This document shows, one piece after another, positions 24,021 to 33,346 of a DNA stretch of 64,000 nucleotides (position 1 is the stretch's first letter; each line of letters opens with the position of its first letter). Source of the DNA: LZORAL124-50-18 sp051208045 (GTDB lineage Bacteria > Pseudomonadota > Gammaproteobacteria > Pseudomonadales > Oleiphilaceae); the NCBI GenBank assembly GCA_051208045.1, contig JBPJFY010000001.1:310001-374000 (forward strand), written 5' to 3'. Both the position numbers and the translations under genes were made by a program. The notes beneath the pieces were generated by a model. It was not told the DNA's origin, made no database searches, and worked only from the letters and a program-made list of their open reading frames with translations.

Positions 24021-25309
24021 CAGTATGCCTCCTGAAAACGTGTGACACGGTTTCGCCCGGTTTGTTTGGACTGATACAGTGCTTTGTCGGCCCGGTCCAT
24101 CACTTGGTCCGGCGTGCAGTGAGAAGTATTGCGTTCAGCAACACCAATACTGACCGTAATGTGTACGGATGTTTTTGCCGGAGCGGTTTGGCCGCGTTGT
24201 TTGCTGCCGGATTTTTTACTCGTCGAACGACCCTTGTCTCGGATTACCATTGTGTAGTCTTCGATGGCCTGCCGAAGCGCTTCGAGGAAGGGTTCCGCGG
24301 AAGCTGCACATTTGCGGCTGAATACGACGGTAAACTCCTCGCCACCGTAGCGATAAGCCGTGCCCCGGCCCTTGACCTTGCGAATATGACTGGCAACCAG
24401 CTTGAGTACCTGATCACCCACATCGTGGCCGTAGGTGTCATTGAACTTTTTAAAGTGATCCACATCCAGCATGGCGATCGCGTAGTTGCCGGTCAGCGTA
24501 CCGAGTTTTTCCAGCAGGGCGCGGCGGCCAGGCAACTCGGTTAACGTATCGACATAGGCTAAGTCGTAGGTGATCTGGATAAATGCCACGAAAAGCGCGA
24601 TGGTGAGCACGCTGAACATGTAGACGGAAATGTCAGGATGGGCAAAGTCGTAAAACACCAGCATGCCTGAGAGCCAGGCAAGTACCAGCGCAAATTCGAT
24701 GGATGTGCGTCGTATGATCGCCGCAAGCAGCAGGTATGCCCCCGACAGCCCAAAGGTAAGCAGCCAGGCCCAGTCCAGCCAAGGCCGGTCTGTCAGCCAG
24801 GATTGCGCCACGGGCAGCCATTGGTCTACGGCGGGTTGTTCAAACCACCAGGGAGGCAGCGCCTGGGTGACGCCTTTATGCAGCATGTCTGCCAAGCCGT
24901 TCTTGTACAGCCACCAGAACGGTAAGTAACTCGCGAATACCAGAAGCACGCGAGCAATGCCCCAGGCGGTCAGGCTGCCTCTTTCACGGTAACAGGCGAT
25001 TAAACAGAGGTTGAGGCAGAACATAAACGTGGTGATGTGATAGAGCATCATGGTGGCGGGTTGTTGCAGCGTGCTCTGGAGGCCGTTTTGAATGAATGCA
25101 TACGCCAGGCACACATTGATCGCCGCCAATGCCAGTCGGCTGCGATTAAATGTTAGGGAGATGAACAATAATGCGCCGCTCAGATAGTAAGGCAGCGCTT
25201 TGGTGGTGTTCTGCAAGAGCGATTCAATAAACGGGTGATCGGCAAAAAGGTACGCCAGCAAAACCATGAGTGCGGGAAAAGCACGCCAGAATACGGGAAC
25301 AGCATTCAC
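24020..25309 (-). CDS. Membrane-bound diguanylate cyclase (GGEEF)
   Basis: The protein has 429 residues. The N-terminal 260 residues are mostly hydrophobic helices (ALPYYLSGALLFISLTF, LLLAAIIRRTSIEFALVLAWLSGMLVFYDFA, VLTIALFVAFIQITYDLAYVD) forming a membrane sensor of no known family. The GGDEF domain has ELPGRRALLEKL, MLDVDHFKKFND and YRYGGEEFTVVF, so the active site is intact. The product-inhibition RxxD motif is absent at the usual place (RGTA). A low-complexity basic insertion (KGRSTSKKSGSKQRGQ) sits late in the domain. It is coupled to yciH by a one-base overlap. Confidence 0.85.
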   Translation of the reverse strand: MNAVPVFWRAFPALMVLLAYLFADHPFIESLLQNTTKALPYYLSGALLFISLTFNRSRLALAAINVCLAYAFIQNGLQSTLQQPATMMLYHITTFMFCLNLCLIACYRERGSLTAWGIARVLLVFASYLPFWWLYKNGLADMLHKGVTQALPPWWFEQPAVDQWLPVAQSWLTDRPWLDWAWLLTFGLSGAYLLLAAIIRRTSIEFALVLAWLSGMLVFYDFAHPDISVYMFSVLTIALFVAFIQITYDLAYVDTLTELPGRRALLEKLGTLTGNYAIAMLDVDHFKKFNDTYGHDVGDQVLKLVASHIRKVKGRGTAYRYGGEEFTVVFSRKCAASAEPFLEALRQAIEDYTMVIRDKGRSTSKKSGSKQRGQTAPAKTSVHITVSIGVAERNTSHCTPDQVMDRADKALYQSKQTGRNRVTRFQEAY

Positions 25310-25572
25310 TGAAAGAGATTACCTGTACAGAGTGGAATCTTGGGAGTTCGCATTGACAGAAGCTGAGCATGAAACGTCAACGCCCTAAGTATAGGTGTTT
25401 TAGCGACGATTGATAAGTATAACGAGAGTGCAGGGAAAAATGGGTGGCTTGAAGTGCCTCCGACCGTTGTTTTTACAGGGCGGTATGTTAAATTTACCCG
25501 CTACGTTCGAATACTCGCCGCCGGTGGTTGCGGCTTGTACGATTTATAGTCACCCGTGAGATCTATACCTTC

Positions 25573-27873
25573 ATGAGCGATCAGATCAGTTATAACTCGG
25601 ATCACACCGAACAACTGCCCCTCAGCACCTACACCGAGAAGGCGTATCTGGATTATTCCATGTATGTCATTCTCGACCGGGCATTGCCGCAGATCGGTGA
25701 TGGGCTGAAGCCCGTGCAGCGACGCATTGTGTACGCTATGTCTGAGCTTGGCCTGAAGGCCACTGCCAAATACAAGAAATCTGCCCGAACGGTCGGGGAT
25801 GTGCTGGGTAAGTTTCATCCTCATGGCGATACAGCGTGCTATGAGGCCATGGTATTGATGGCTCAACCGTTCTCTTATCGCTATCCGCTCATCGACGGGC
25901 AAGGCAACTGGGGTTCGCCGGATGATCCTAAGTCCTTTGCAGCCATGCGGTATACCGAATCCCGGTTGCGCCCGTACTCCGAATTACTGCTTTCGGAACT
26001 CGGGCAGGGCACGGTGGACTGGGTGCCGAACTTCGATGGCACGATGGAAGAGCCCTCCACACTGCCAGCGCGCGTGCCCAATATTCTGCTGAATGGCACC
26101 ACCGGTATTGCGGTGGGCATGGCCACGGACATTCCACCGCACAATCTGCGGGAAGTCGTCAGTGCCGCCATCCACTTGTTGGAATCGCCCCAGGCGACTG
26201 TGGCAGACTTGTGCGAGCACATCAAAGGCCCCGATTTCCCGACGTCGGCGGAAATTGTCAGTTCGCGTGAGGACCTGAATCGAATCTACCAGACGGGCCG
26301 TGGCTCGCTGAAAATGCGTGCGGTGTACATCAAGGAGCAGGGTGACATTGTGATCACCGAGCTGCCGCATCAGGTGTCCGGGGCCAAAATTCTGGAGCAG
26401 ATCGCCCAGCAAATGCAGGCGAAAAAACTGCCCATGGTGGCTGATCTTCGGGATGAGTCGGATCATGAAAACCCGACTCGCCTCGTGATTGTACCGCGCT
26501 CGAATCGCATTGACCTCGACGGATTAATGGCGCACCTGTTCGCCACGACGGATCTGGAAAAGAACTACCGGGTCAACATGAACATGATCGGTATTGACGG
26601 CAAGCCTGCAGTGAAGTCGATTGATGTATTGTTGAGAGAGTGGCTGGTTTTCCGTTTAGCGACTGTGCGCAGACGGTTGGAGTTCCGCCTCGACAAAGTA
26701 AATCGACGGTTACATTTATTGGCCGGGTTGTTGATCGCCTTCCTGAATCTGGATGAAGTCATCCGAATCATTCGGACGGAAGATGAGCCCAAAAAAGTGT
26801 TGATGGCCCGTTTTGAGCTGTCGGACGCACAGGCAGAATATATTCTGGAAACCAAACTGCGCCAGTTGGCGCGGTTGGAAGAAATGAAAATCCGCGCCGA
26901 GCAGGACGAGCTGGAAAAAGAGCGGGAGTGGCTGGAAAAAACGCTCAGTTCGGAGCGCCGGATGAAGACGCTGGTCAAAAAAGAGCTGACCGAGGATGCC
27001 GAAAAGTATGGCGATGATCGCCGCTCCCCCATTCACGAGCGTGCAGAAGCAAAAGCCTACACCGAAGAAGACCTGGTGAGTGCAGAACCGGTGACCATTG
27101 TTTTATCGGAAAAGGGCTGGATTCGAGCCGCCCGTGGGCATGACATCGATCCCCAGGGGCTGAGTTACAAGTCGGGTGACAAATACCATCTTTCCGCGCG
27201 GGGCAAGAGCAATCAGCACGCCGTGTTTCTCGACTCCACAGGCCGGGCGTACTCACTGAAAGCGCACACCCTGCCGTCCGCCCGAGGCCAGGGCGAGCCC
27301 TTGACCGGGAAAATCAGCCCGCCGTCCGGTGCGGAGTTCCGTGGTCTGATGATCGGGGAAGAAAACCAGCGTCTGTTGATGTGGACCGATGCGGGCTATG
27401 GTTTTGTGGCGACTCTGGGTGATTTGATCAGCAAGAACAAGGCGGGCAAGGCTGCACTGTCGATACCGGATGGAGGGCAGGTCATGTCACCGGTCGAGGT
27501 GGTGCAGCATGAAACCAGTTATCTTCTGGCCATCACGAATGAAGGACGCATGCTGGTTTTCCCGATTCGTGATTTACCGGAAATGGCACGTGGCAAAGGC
27601 AACAAAATCATTGGCATTCCTTCAGCGAAGGTCAAAAGTCGTGAAGAATATGTGGTGATCGCTCAGGTGTTCAAACCTGAAGACACACTGCTGATTTATT
27701 CAGGCAAGCGCTTTCTGAAAATGCGGGAAACAGACCTGGAACACTATTTTGGCGAGCGAGGCCGACGAGGACACAAATTGCCTCGCGGATTTCAGCGTGT
27801 CGATCGCGTCGACGTGGAAGTGTCGGGTAATGGGAGCGGTGAATCGAACGATCAAGGGGCACTGGAATTATGA
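25573..27873 (+). CDS. parC: DNA topoisomerase IV subunit A
   Basis: The protein has 766 residues from ATG 25573 (MSDQISYNSD). The catalytic tyrosine is Y127 in AAMRYTESRL. The quinolone-resistance region reads GKFHPHGDTACYEAM: T87 stands where E. coli has S80, and E91 is kept. The C-terminal beta-pinwheel is present (DIDPQGLSYKSGD, then GEPLTGK, then GRMLVFPIRDLPEMARGKGNKIIGIPSAK). It decatenates daughter chromosomes together with ParE. serB follows with an ATGA overlap, as part of a Pseudomonas-like neighbourhood. Confidence 0.95.
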   Translation: MSDQISYNSDHTEQLPLSTYTEKAYLDYSMYVILDRALPQIGDGLKPVQRRIVYAMSELGLKATAKYKKSARTVGDVLGKFHPHGDTACYEAMVLMAQPFSYRYPLIDGQGNWGSPDDPKSFAAMRYTESRLRPYSELLLSELGQGTVDWVPNFDGTMEEPSTLPARVPNILLNGTTGIAVGMATDIPPHNLREVVSAAIHLLESPQATVADLCEHIKGPDFPTSAEIVSSREDLNRIYQTGRGSLKMRAVYIKEQGDIVITELPHQVSGAKILEQIAQQMQAKKLPMVADLRDESDHENPTRLVIVPRSNRIDLDGLMAHLFATTDLEKNYRVNMNMIGIDGKPAVKSIDVLLREWLVFRLATVRRRLEFRLDKVNRRLHLLAGLLIAFLNLDEVIRIIRTEDEPKKVLMARFELSDAQAEYILETKLRQLARLEEMKIRAEQDELEKEREWLEKTLSSERRMKTLVKKELTEDAEKYGDDRRSPIHERAEAKAYTEEDLVSAEPVTIVLSEKGWIRAARGHDIDPQGLSYKSGDKYHLSARGKSNQHAVFLDSTGRAYSLKAHTLPSARGQGEPLTGKISPPSGAEFRGLMIGEENQRLLMWTDAGYGFVATLGDLISKNKAGKAALSIPDGGQVMSPVEVVQHETSYLLAITNEGRMLVFPIRDLPEMARGKGNKIIGIPSAKVKSREEYVVIAQVFKPEDTLLIYSGKRFLKMRETDLEHYFGERGRRGHKLPRGFQRVDRVDVEVSGNGSGESNDQGALEL

Positions 27874-29081
27874 GTCGTATTATTTTAATTAACGTTGCCG
27901 GGCACGATACACCGGGGCTAACCTCGGAACTCACCGGCATTATGGCACAGTTTAATGTCGAGATTCTTGATATCGGCCAGTCGGTGATTCATGACCATCT
28001 CACTTGGGGAATTTTGATTCGGGTGCCCAGTGAAGATCAAGTCTCCAGCGTATTGAAAGATCTGCTGTTTCGCAGTCATGAGATTGGATTGACCGTGCGA
28101 TTCGAGCCGGTATCCGATGAAGCCTATCTCGACTGGGTCGATGGCAAGGGAAAGAACCGCTATATTGTCACCTTGCTTGCCCGGCTCATCACGGCAGAGC
28201 AGATCGCCCGGGTGTCCGACGTCACCGCAAAGAATGGCTTGAATATCGACCATATTACCCGCCTCTCGGGCCGGGTCCAGTTGGATGCGCCCATTGAACA
28301 ACAAAAGGCCTGTGTGGAGTTTTCCGTCAGGGGCACGCCACCGGATCTCGATCAGCTCCGAGCCCAGTTTCTGCACATCAGCGGCGAGCTGAATGTGGAT
28401 ATTGCGTTCCAGGAGGACAGTATCTTCCGACGAAACCGACGCATGGTGGTGTTCGATATGGATTCCACGCTGATCGACGCGGAGGTGATTGACGAGCTGG
28501 CGAAAGAGGCTGGCGTCGGGGAGCAGGTCGCTGCCATTACGGAGTCGGCCATGCGGGGGGATATTGACTTCAAAGAGAGCTTTCAGCGTCGGGTGGGTCT
28601 GTTAAAAGGGCTGGATGAATCAGTGCTTCAAACGGTATCGGCTCGGTTGCGTCTGACCGAAGGTGCAGAGAAACTGATCAGTACGCTGCGCGGAATGGGG
28701 TACAAAACGGCGATTCTCTCAGGAGGGTTTACATACTTTGCCAATGACCTGAAAAAGCGGCTGGGCATCGACTATGTGTATGCCAATGAGCTGGAAATCG
28801 AGGCGGGAAAGGTGACTGGTCGCGTCACCGGGCAGGTGGTGGACGGCGCGCGCAAAGCGCAGCTGCTGAATGAAATTGCCGAGCGGGAATCAATTCGTAA
28901 GGAGCAGATTATTGCGGTGGGAGATGGGGCCAACGATTTGCCCATGCTCAGCCAGGCTGGCCTGGGAATCGCCTTTCATGCCAAACCATTGGTGAAAGAA
29001 ACTGCCCAGCATTCGATTTCTACGCTGGGGTTGGATGGCATTTTGTATCTGATCGGGTTCCGGGATCGGGATCTGGTGTAG
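27870..29081 (+). CDS. serB: Phosphoserine phosphatase with N-terminal ACT domains
   Basis: The protein has 403 residues. The HAD motif I is VVFDMDSTLID with nucleophile D196 and acid D198. Motif II/III segments follow (AILSGGFTYFA, then VGDGANDLPML). The N-terminal 190 residues hold two ACT-like regions (ILINVAGHDTPGLTSELTGIMAQFNVEI, then RYIVTLLARLITAEQIARVSDVTAKNGLNID) that usually sense an amino acid. It releases serine from phosphoserine, the last step of serine synthesis. It overlaps parC by four bases. Confidence 0.93.
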   Translation: MSRIILINVAGHDTPGLTSELTGIMAQFNVEILDIGQSVIHDHLTWGILIRVPSEDQVSSVLKDLLFRSHEIGLTVRFEPVSDEAYLDWVDGKGKNRYIVTLLARLITAEQIARVSDVTAKNGLNIDHITRLSGRVQLDAPIEQQKACVEFSVRGTPPDLDQLRAQFLHISGELNVDIAFQEDSIFRRNRRMVVFDMDSTLIDAEVIDELAKEAGVGEQVAAITESAMRGDIDFKESFQRRVGLLKGLDESVLQTVSARLRLTEGAEKLISTLRGMGYKTAILSGGFTYFANDLKKRLGIDYVYANELEIEAGKVTGRVTGQVVDGARKAQLLNEIAERESIRKEQIIAVGDGANDLPMLSQAGLGIAFHAKPLVKETAQHSISTLGLDGILYLIGFRDRDLV

Positions 29082-29087
29082 TCCATG

Positions 29088-29112
29088 AGGCAAGCGCGGG
29101 TCGCTTGCCTTT
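29088..29112 (+). terminator. Terminator after parC-serB
   Basis: A perfect nine-base stem, AGGCAAGCG with CGCTTGCCT, surrounds the loop CGGGT and is followed by two T residues and a C. It lies seven bases after the serB stop. The T-run is short, so termination may be partial. Confidence 0.65.
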
Positions 29113-29138
29113 CCAGCCCACTTGCTCTTTATAACCAG

Positions 29139-31220
29139 TTACTCCTCCGAGAAATCGTAATTCATCTCGGAGGTAGGTGCTTGCAGATAGTAGCCCTGGA
29201 TGTAGTTTACTCCGGCCTGCCAGAGCGTTGACAGTACGGCAGCATTCTCCACGAGGGGCACGATGGTCAGTTTTTCCAGTTCTTTGAGCTGCTGAATCAT
29301 CTCTTTGACCTTCTCTCGCGTCTCTTCGCTTTGCTGAATCTCCTCGGTAAAGGAGCCGTCAAACTTCACGTAATCGACGTCGAGATGTTTCAGCGTATTG
29401 AAGGGATCAAGCGAACAGCCAAAACGACTGATAGACACTTTACAATGCAGCTCTTTCAATGCTTTGGTAAAAATTTTGGCCTGTTTCAAATGGTTGATCG
29501 CGTCATTCTCTGTGATCTGGAAGATCAGCGAATCACCCGGTAACCGCGCTGCCTTGAGCGCTACGCTCAGCCATTGCAGGAAGGTGGGATCAACCACGGT
29601 CTCTGCGGTGATGTTCAGAAACAGGCGGGTTTGATGCCCTTGGGAGCGATGTGAACTCAAGCTCTTGATAGTTTGAAGAATCACCCAGCGATCAATTTTA
29701 TTGGCCATCTCGGTGGGACCTGCGGGCGGCAGGAAGTCATAGGGGGAAACCTCCTGATCTTCCTTGTCGAGCATGCGCAGCAAGGCTTCGTAGTGCTCTT
29801 CCCCTTCGCCACGGAGCGAGATGATGGGTTGGAACAGGGTCTTGAATCGGTTGCTGTCCAGTGCTTTCTGGAGCATGGTCGTGGAAGCGCCACCTTCGTC
29901 CAGCGTTTCCTGAATCGCAAACAGATGAATGCCGTTGCCTTTCTCGTGACCTTCAATGCGTCGGACATCCGTGCAGGCTTTCAAGGCGCGGCCCAAAACA
30001 TCGTTGGGTTTGGGTGAGCTTTCGTTGATCAGGGTGACACCGATGCTCACGGTTAACTGAATCGTGCGTTCTGACACCTCAAACAGATGTTCCTGCGTGG
30101 CGCGCCGAATCTTTTCGGCGACACTCATGGCGGTTTTCTCGTCGGAGGCCGGCAGCAGTACAGAGAAGGTGTCATCGCCAAGCCGCGCGATTACGGCGTT
30201 ATCTTCGCTGACGGAGGATTTCAGCAGGGACGCAAGGTCACTGAGTATCAGGTCGGTACCGGCGATGCCGACATCCGCCTTCAGCGCCTGGAATTGATCG
30301 ATGCCGATATACAGCAGGGCAGACTCCCTGTGCTCCTTCACGGCTTTTTCAACCGCCGTGGATAACTGCTCCATCATATGCTGGCGATTGTACAGCCCGG
30401 TGAGCAGATCCTGGCTGCTCATCTCTTTCAGCTTTTCGGCCAGCTCGGCGTTGTTTTCCTGTGGGCGCACGATGACCTGAATACAGGGTTCGCCATCAAA
30501 GGTGGCTGGCGACAGGGCAAAGTCCACTTCCAGTTCCGAATCATCGCTGCGGCGGGCAATGCCTGCAAAGGTCGCCTCTTCGTGATTGCCGGTCACAGTA
30601 CGCGATAGTGATTTGAACTTATCCTGACTCTCTTTGTTCAGTGTGTCCAGAAGGGGGATACACATCATTTCGTCCATGTCCTCGTAATCCAGAAAATCGA
30701 GGTAGGACTGGTTGGCGTAAACATGCATGCCATCATTGACGTAGGCAATGGCATCTTTGGAGCTGTCGAGCAGCAGCTCGCAGCGCTTTTCCGCTTCGTG
30801 TAAATGTACGTCTGCCGCGCGCCGGTTACGGCGTTCATACAGGTTTTCCAATTCACGATTGATGGCCAGCACCAGATGGTCGGTGTATTCAAAGGGGACG
30901 ACGTCCTGCGCGCCCTGCTTGAGGTAGTCGACCATTTCTTCACGGTCATACGCGGCGGAGAGCGCAATGAAGGGAATGTCCTTGCCCAAACGCTTGATTT
31001 CGGCGAGTGCGGCAGCGGCGTCAAACTCCGCTTCCTGAATGCGAGCGAGAAACAGATCCCATGGGTGTTCGGACAGATGTTCCTGCAAATCTTCCTGAGA
31101 GGTGACTCGATGTGCGCGGGTAGCCCGGCCGGAATTGCGCAGCAGGCTAACCATGGATTCAGCATCGTTCTGGGATTGATCCAGAAGGAGTAGGTGGACC
31201 GTTTCGTTTTTTTTCTTCAT
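29139..31220 (-). CDS. fimX: FimX-like REC-PAS-GGDEF-EAL c-di-GMP receptor
   Basis: About 693 residues from the ATG beginning MKKKNETVHLLLLDQSQ; an ATG at 31244 is also possible. The N-terminal REC-like domain (LLLDQSQNDAESMVSLLRNSGRATRAHRV) is followed by PAS (SSKDAIAYVNDGMHVYANQSYLDFL), then GGDEF and EAL. GGDEF is replaced by GDDTF. In the EAL domain the catalytic DDFG motif reads SRFG (ISRFGCSLDPF), so neither synthesis nor hydrolysis is expected. This matches P. aeruginosa FimX, which binds c-di-GMP through its EAL domain and promotes type IV pilus assembly. The gene lies by serB, as in Pseudomonas, and pilU is nearby. Confidence 0.85.
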   Translation of the reverse strand: MKKKNETVHLLLLDQSQNDAESMVSLLRNSGRATRAHRVTSQEDLQEHLSEHPWDLFLARIQEAEFDAAAALAEIKRLGKDIPFIALSAAYDREEMVDYLKQGAQDVVPFEYTDHLVLAINRELENLYERRNRRAADVHLHEAEKRCELLLDSSKDAIAYVNDGMHVYANQSYLDFLDYEDMDEMMCIPLLDTLNKESQDKFKSLSRTVTGNHEEATFAGIARRSDDSELEVDFALSPATFDGEPCIQVIVRPQENNAELAEKLKEMSSQDLLTGLYNRQHMMEQLSTAVEKAVKEHRESALLYIGIDQFQALKADVGIAGTDLILSDLASLLKSSVSEDNAVIARLGDDTFSVLLPASDEKTAMSVAEKIRRATQEHLFEVSERTIQLTVSIGVTLINESSPKPNDVLGRALKACTDVRRIEGHEKGNGIHLFAIQETLDEGGASTTMLQKALDSNRFKTLFQPIISLRGEGEEHYEALLRMLDKEDQEVSPYDFLPPAGPTEMANKIDRWVILQTIKSLSSHRSQGHQTRLFLNITAETVVDPTFLQWLSVALKAARLPGDSLIFQITENDAINHLKQAKIFTKALKELHCKVSISRFGCSLDPFNTLKHLDVDYVKFDGSFTEEIQQSEETREKVKEMIQQLKELEKLTIVPLVENAAVLSTLWQAGVNYIQGYYLQAPTSEMNYDFSEE

Positions 31221-31417
31221 TCTGAAATTCTTTATAGTCGCCATGGACAATCAAGGGGCGGGCGTGAATCGGTCAGCCCGATGGGTACCCCTTGTTTCAG
31301 ACCCTGTGTTGGCGGTGTTGTTCCCTATTTCGGGTTATTCTAATGGGCCCATGGCAGCAACACAACACTTGATACCCCATCCATTCCCTTTTTACCTGGC
31401 GGGGCTGCCTGGCGTCC

Positions 31418-33235
31418 CTAAAGAGAAGGCCACAGCGAGTCGAAGTCATCCTCAATGTTCTGCTGTGACTTTTGCGCTTTACCGCCGGTGAGGGGCTTCA
31501 TGGCGTCCGGATCCAGGTTTTTCAACTCAAATTGGCTGTAACTGCCGGTTGCAGAAAGACGTTTATTCAGCAGACATTTAGAGAGGCTTTCACCATCGTT
31601 GACCATAACCTTCTGGCCCGTCTGGAAAGGGAGGCGGGGCGTGATCAGGGTGGCGGGCTGGCCGATGGCCGAAAGCTCAGGCAACATCAATCCGCGCAAA
31701 AACTCGCTGTTTTCGCCAGTTTTCTGCAATAGCTGCACGCCGATGGGTCTCGCCATCGGGGCGAGCAGTTCAATGCCCAGCTGGGTGCCCTGTTGTTTGA
31801 TCTGGCGGATCCAGCGTATGGCAGCAATGCTCCAGGGATGCTTGTCGCTCTCCCGCACGCCGAGGATCTCTCCCGCCTGAATGGTACCTGGAATATCCCC
31901 CTGCCACTGCATACAGTAACCGCCGGGGCTGGTATTCACCAGTGCCACTTTATACACCTTAAAGTTGTTGGCACTGCCCTTGTTGGCCGCATCGTCGAAG
32001 GTGATGGGCATGTCACTCGGGCCCAGGTGGTCGTGTCCGCCACCGTCAAAGGCCTGGCCCCAGGCGTCATTGCGTTTGTCAGACGCGTTCATAAACCGGT
32101 TGTCACTGCCCGGATCTCCCAAACCGGGTTCGGTTGCACTCTGACCATTCAGCAGGAAGGCGTTGAATTCAACTTCATCGGCACAGAAATAGTGGGCAGC
32201 ACTGATGCCCGCACACAGGAACAGGTGGCCATTGCTCGCCATGCGTTTGAAGGAGCGCTTGGTCAGAATACCCAGCGCCTGCCCCAAGTGAGCCACGATT
32301 TGATCGGGCAGTTTCACATGCATTGGGAGGAACTGGTCGCCGCCGGATTTCTTCTGGTGAACACAGGCGAGATATTCAGTAATACGGTGCACAAGCTCGT
32401 TGGTGTCGAGGCCGAGGAAATCTTCGCTGAGAGACTCATGCAAGAGGCTTCGGTAGATCGGCGGCGCATCTTTCTCCGCGTTGACTACAAATAGTGCGCT
32501 GGCGGCATACAGTTTGCCCACGTCCACAAAGTCCGCCCACTCTTCGAAGGCATTGAAAATGGTGCCCAAATCGTTCTGTCGTAATTGATTGGGTTTGCAA
32601 CATCCGAGCAGCAGCGCTTGCTTGTACGGAGTGTCGATGGTGGAGACCGTGGCACCGATGTTTTCTTCGTCGGTGACCTTTATTTCGCGAAATTGATGCT
32701 GATCGGCGAACTGAAAAATTTGGTGCAGTTCGTACCACACGTTGTCAGGGCTGTTGCAGTAGAGCTGACAAGCACGCAGGATGGTGTGTCCGAACTCGCG
32801 AATAGCGCGGTGTGCGGCCAGCGAAAGCGGTTTTTTATTCCGCTCCGGCGCGGCCTGCCCCACATACTCCATCAGCACGATTTTGTAGCCTGTCGCCAGG
32901 TGCACTTGCAGTGCCTGACTGAGGTTGGCAATCTTGCGCTGCTTCTCCGGTAATGAAATCGATTGATTCAAATAGTGCTTGGACAGCTCCCGACACACAT
33001 ACCGCAGCGGTGGACGAATGATTTCCAGCAAGGCAAGCCGGTTGGCGGGGGAGGTGTTGAGCTGATTCAGTTCGATAATTGCATGGTAGAGACGCTTCGC
33101 GCTTTCGCCAATATTGGCCATCGGGAGCTGGCTGACCCAAGTTTCGAGCGCTCGGGTGGTGGCTTCACAGAAGGAGAAAGTATCCAGGCTTTGAGTAGGG
33201 ATTTTGAGGTCCAGGGTAGGGCTCGTACGTTCCAT
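31418..33235 (-). CDS. FimX-adjacent protein with PilZ-like C-terminal region
   Basis: About 605 residues from the ATG beginning MERTSPTLDLKI. The first 350 residues are helical with no motif that I recognise. A Gly/Asp/Asn-rich linker follows (about 370-415). Residues about 420-510 resemble a PilZ barrel (VALVNTSPGGYCMQWQGDIPGTIQAGEILGVRE, then IRWIRQIKQQGTQLGIELL). It has the Asn/Ser...Gly motif but not a clear RxxxR, so c-di-GMP binding is doubtful. In Pseudomonas the gene before fimX is a conserved protein of similar kind. It lies about 200 bases upstream of fimX on the same strand and probably acts with it in pilus control. Confidence 0.65.
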   Translation of the reverse strand: MERTSPTLDLKIPTQSLDTFSFCEATTRALETWVSQLPMANIGESAKRLYHAIIELNQLNTSPANRLALLEIIRPPLRYVCRELSKHYLNQSISLPEKQRKIANLSQALQVHLATGYKIVLMEYVGQAAPERNKKPLSLAAHRAIREFGHTILRACQLYCNSPDNVWYELHQIFQFADQHQFREIKVTDEENIGATVSTIDTPYKQALLLGCCKPNQLRQNDLGTIFNAFEEWADFVDVGKLYAASALFVVNAEKDAPPIYRSLLHESLSEDFLGLDTNELVHRITEYLACVHQKKSGGDQFLPMHVKLPDQIVAHLGQALGILTKRSFKRMASNGHLFLCAGISAAHYFCADEVEFNAFLLNGQSATEPGLGDPGSDNRFMNASDKRNDAWGQAFDGGGHDHLGPSDMPITFDDAANKGSANNFKVYKVALVNTSPGGYCMQWQGDIPGTIQAGEILGVRESDKHPWSIAAIRWIRQIKQQGTQLGIELLAPMARPIGVQLLQKTGENSEFLRGLMLPELSAIGQPATLITPRLPFQTGQKVMVNDGESLSKCLLNKRLSATGSYSQFELKNLDPDAMKPLTGGKAQKSQQNIEDDFDSLWPSL

Positions 33236-33346
33236 CCAAAGTACACCATGCAAGTGAATATTATAGTTGCGGTGAGTTCACCGTTCGCTGTCTTTGAGCG
33301 AGATTTTTGTTAGCTTACCTCAAGCATAGCAAAGAAAATCGATAAG

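Noticed and set aside
31793..32494. Plus-strand open frame inside the PilZ-like gene
   Set aside because: No family likeness and no ribosome-binding site; the minus-strand gene explains the region.
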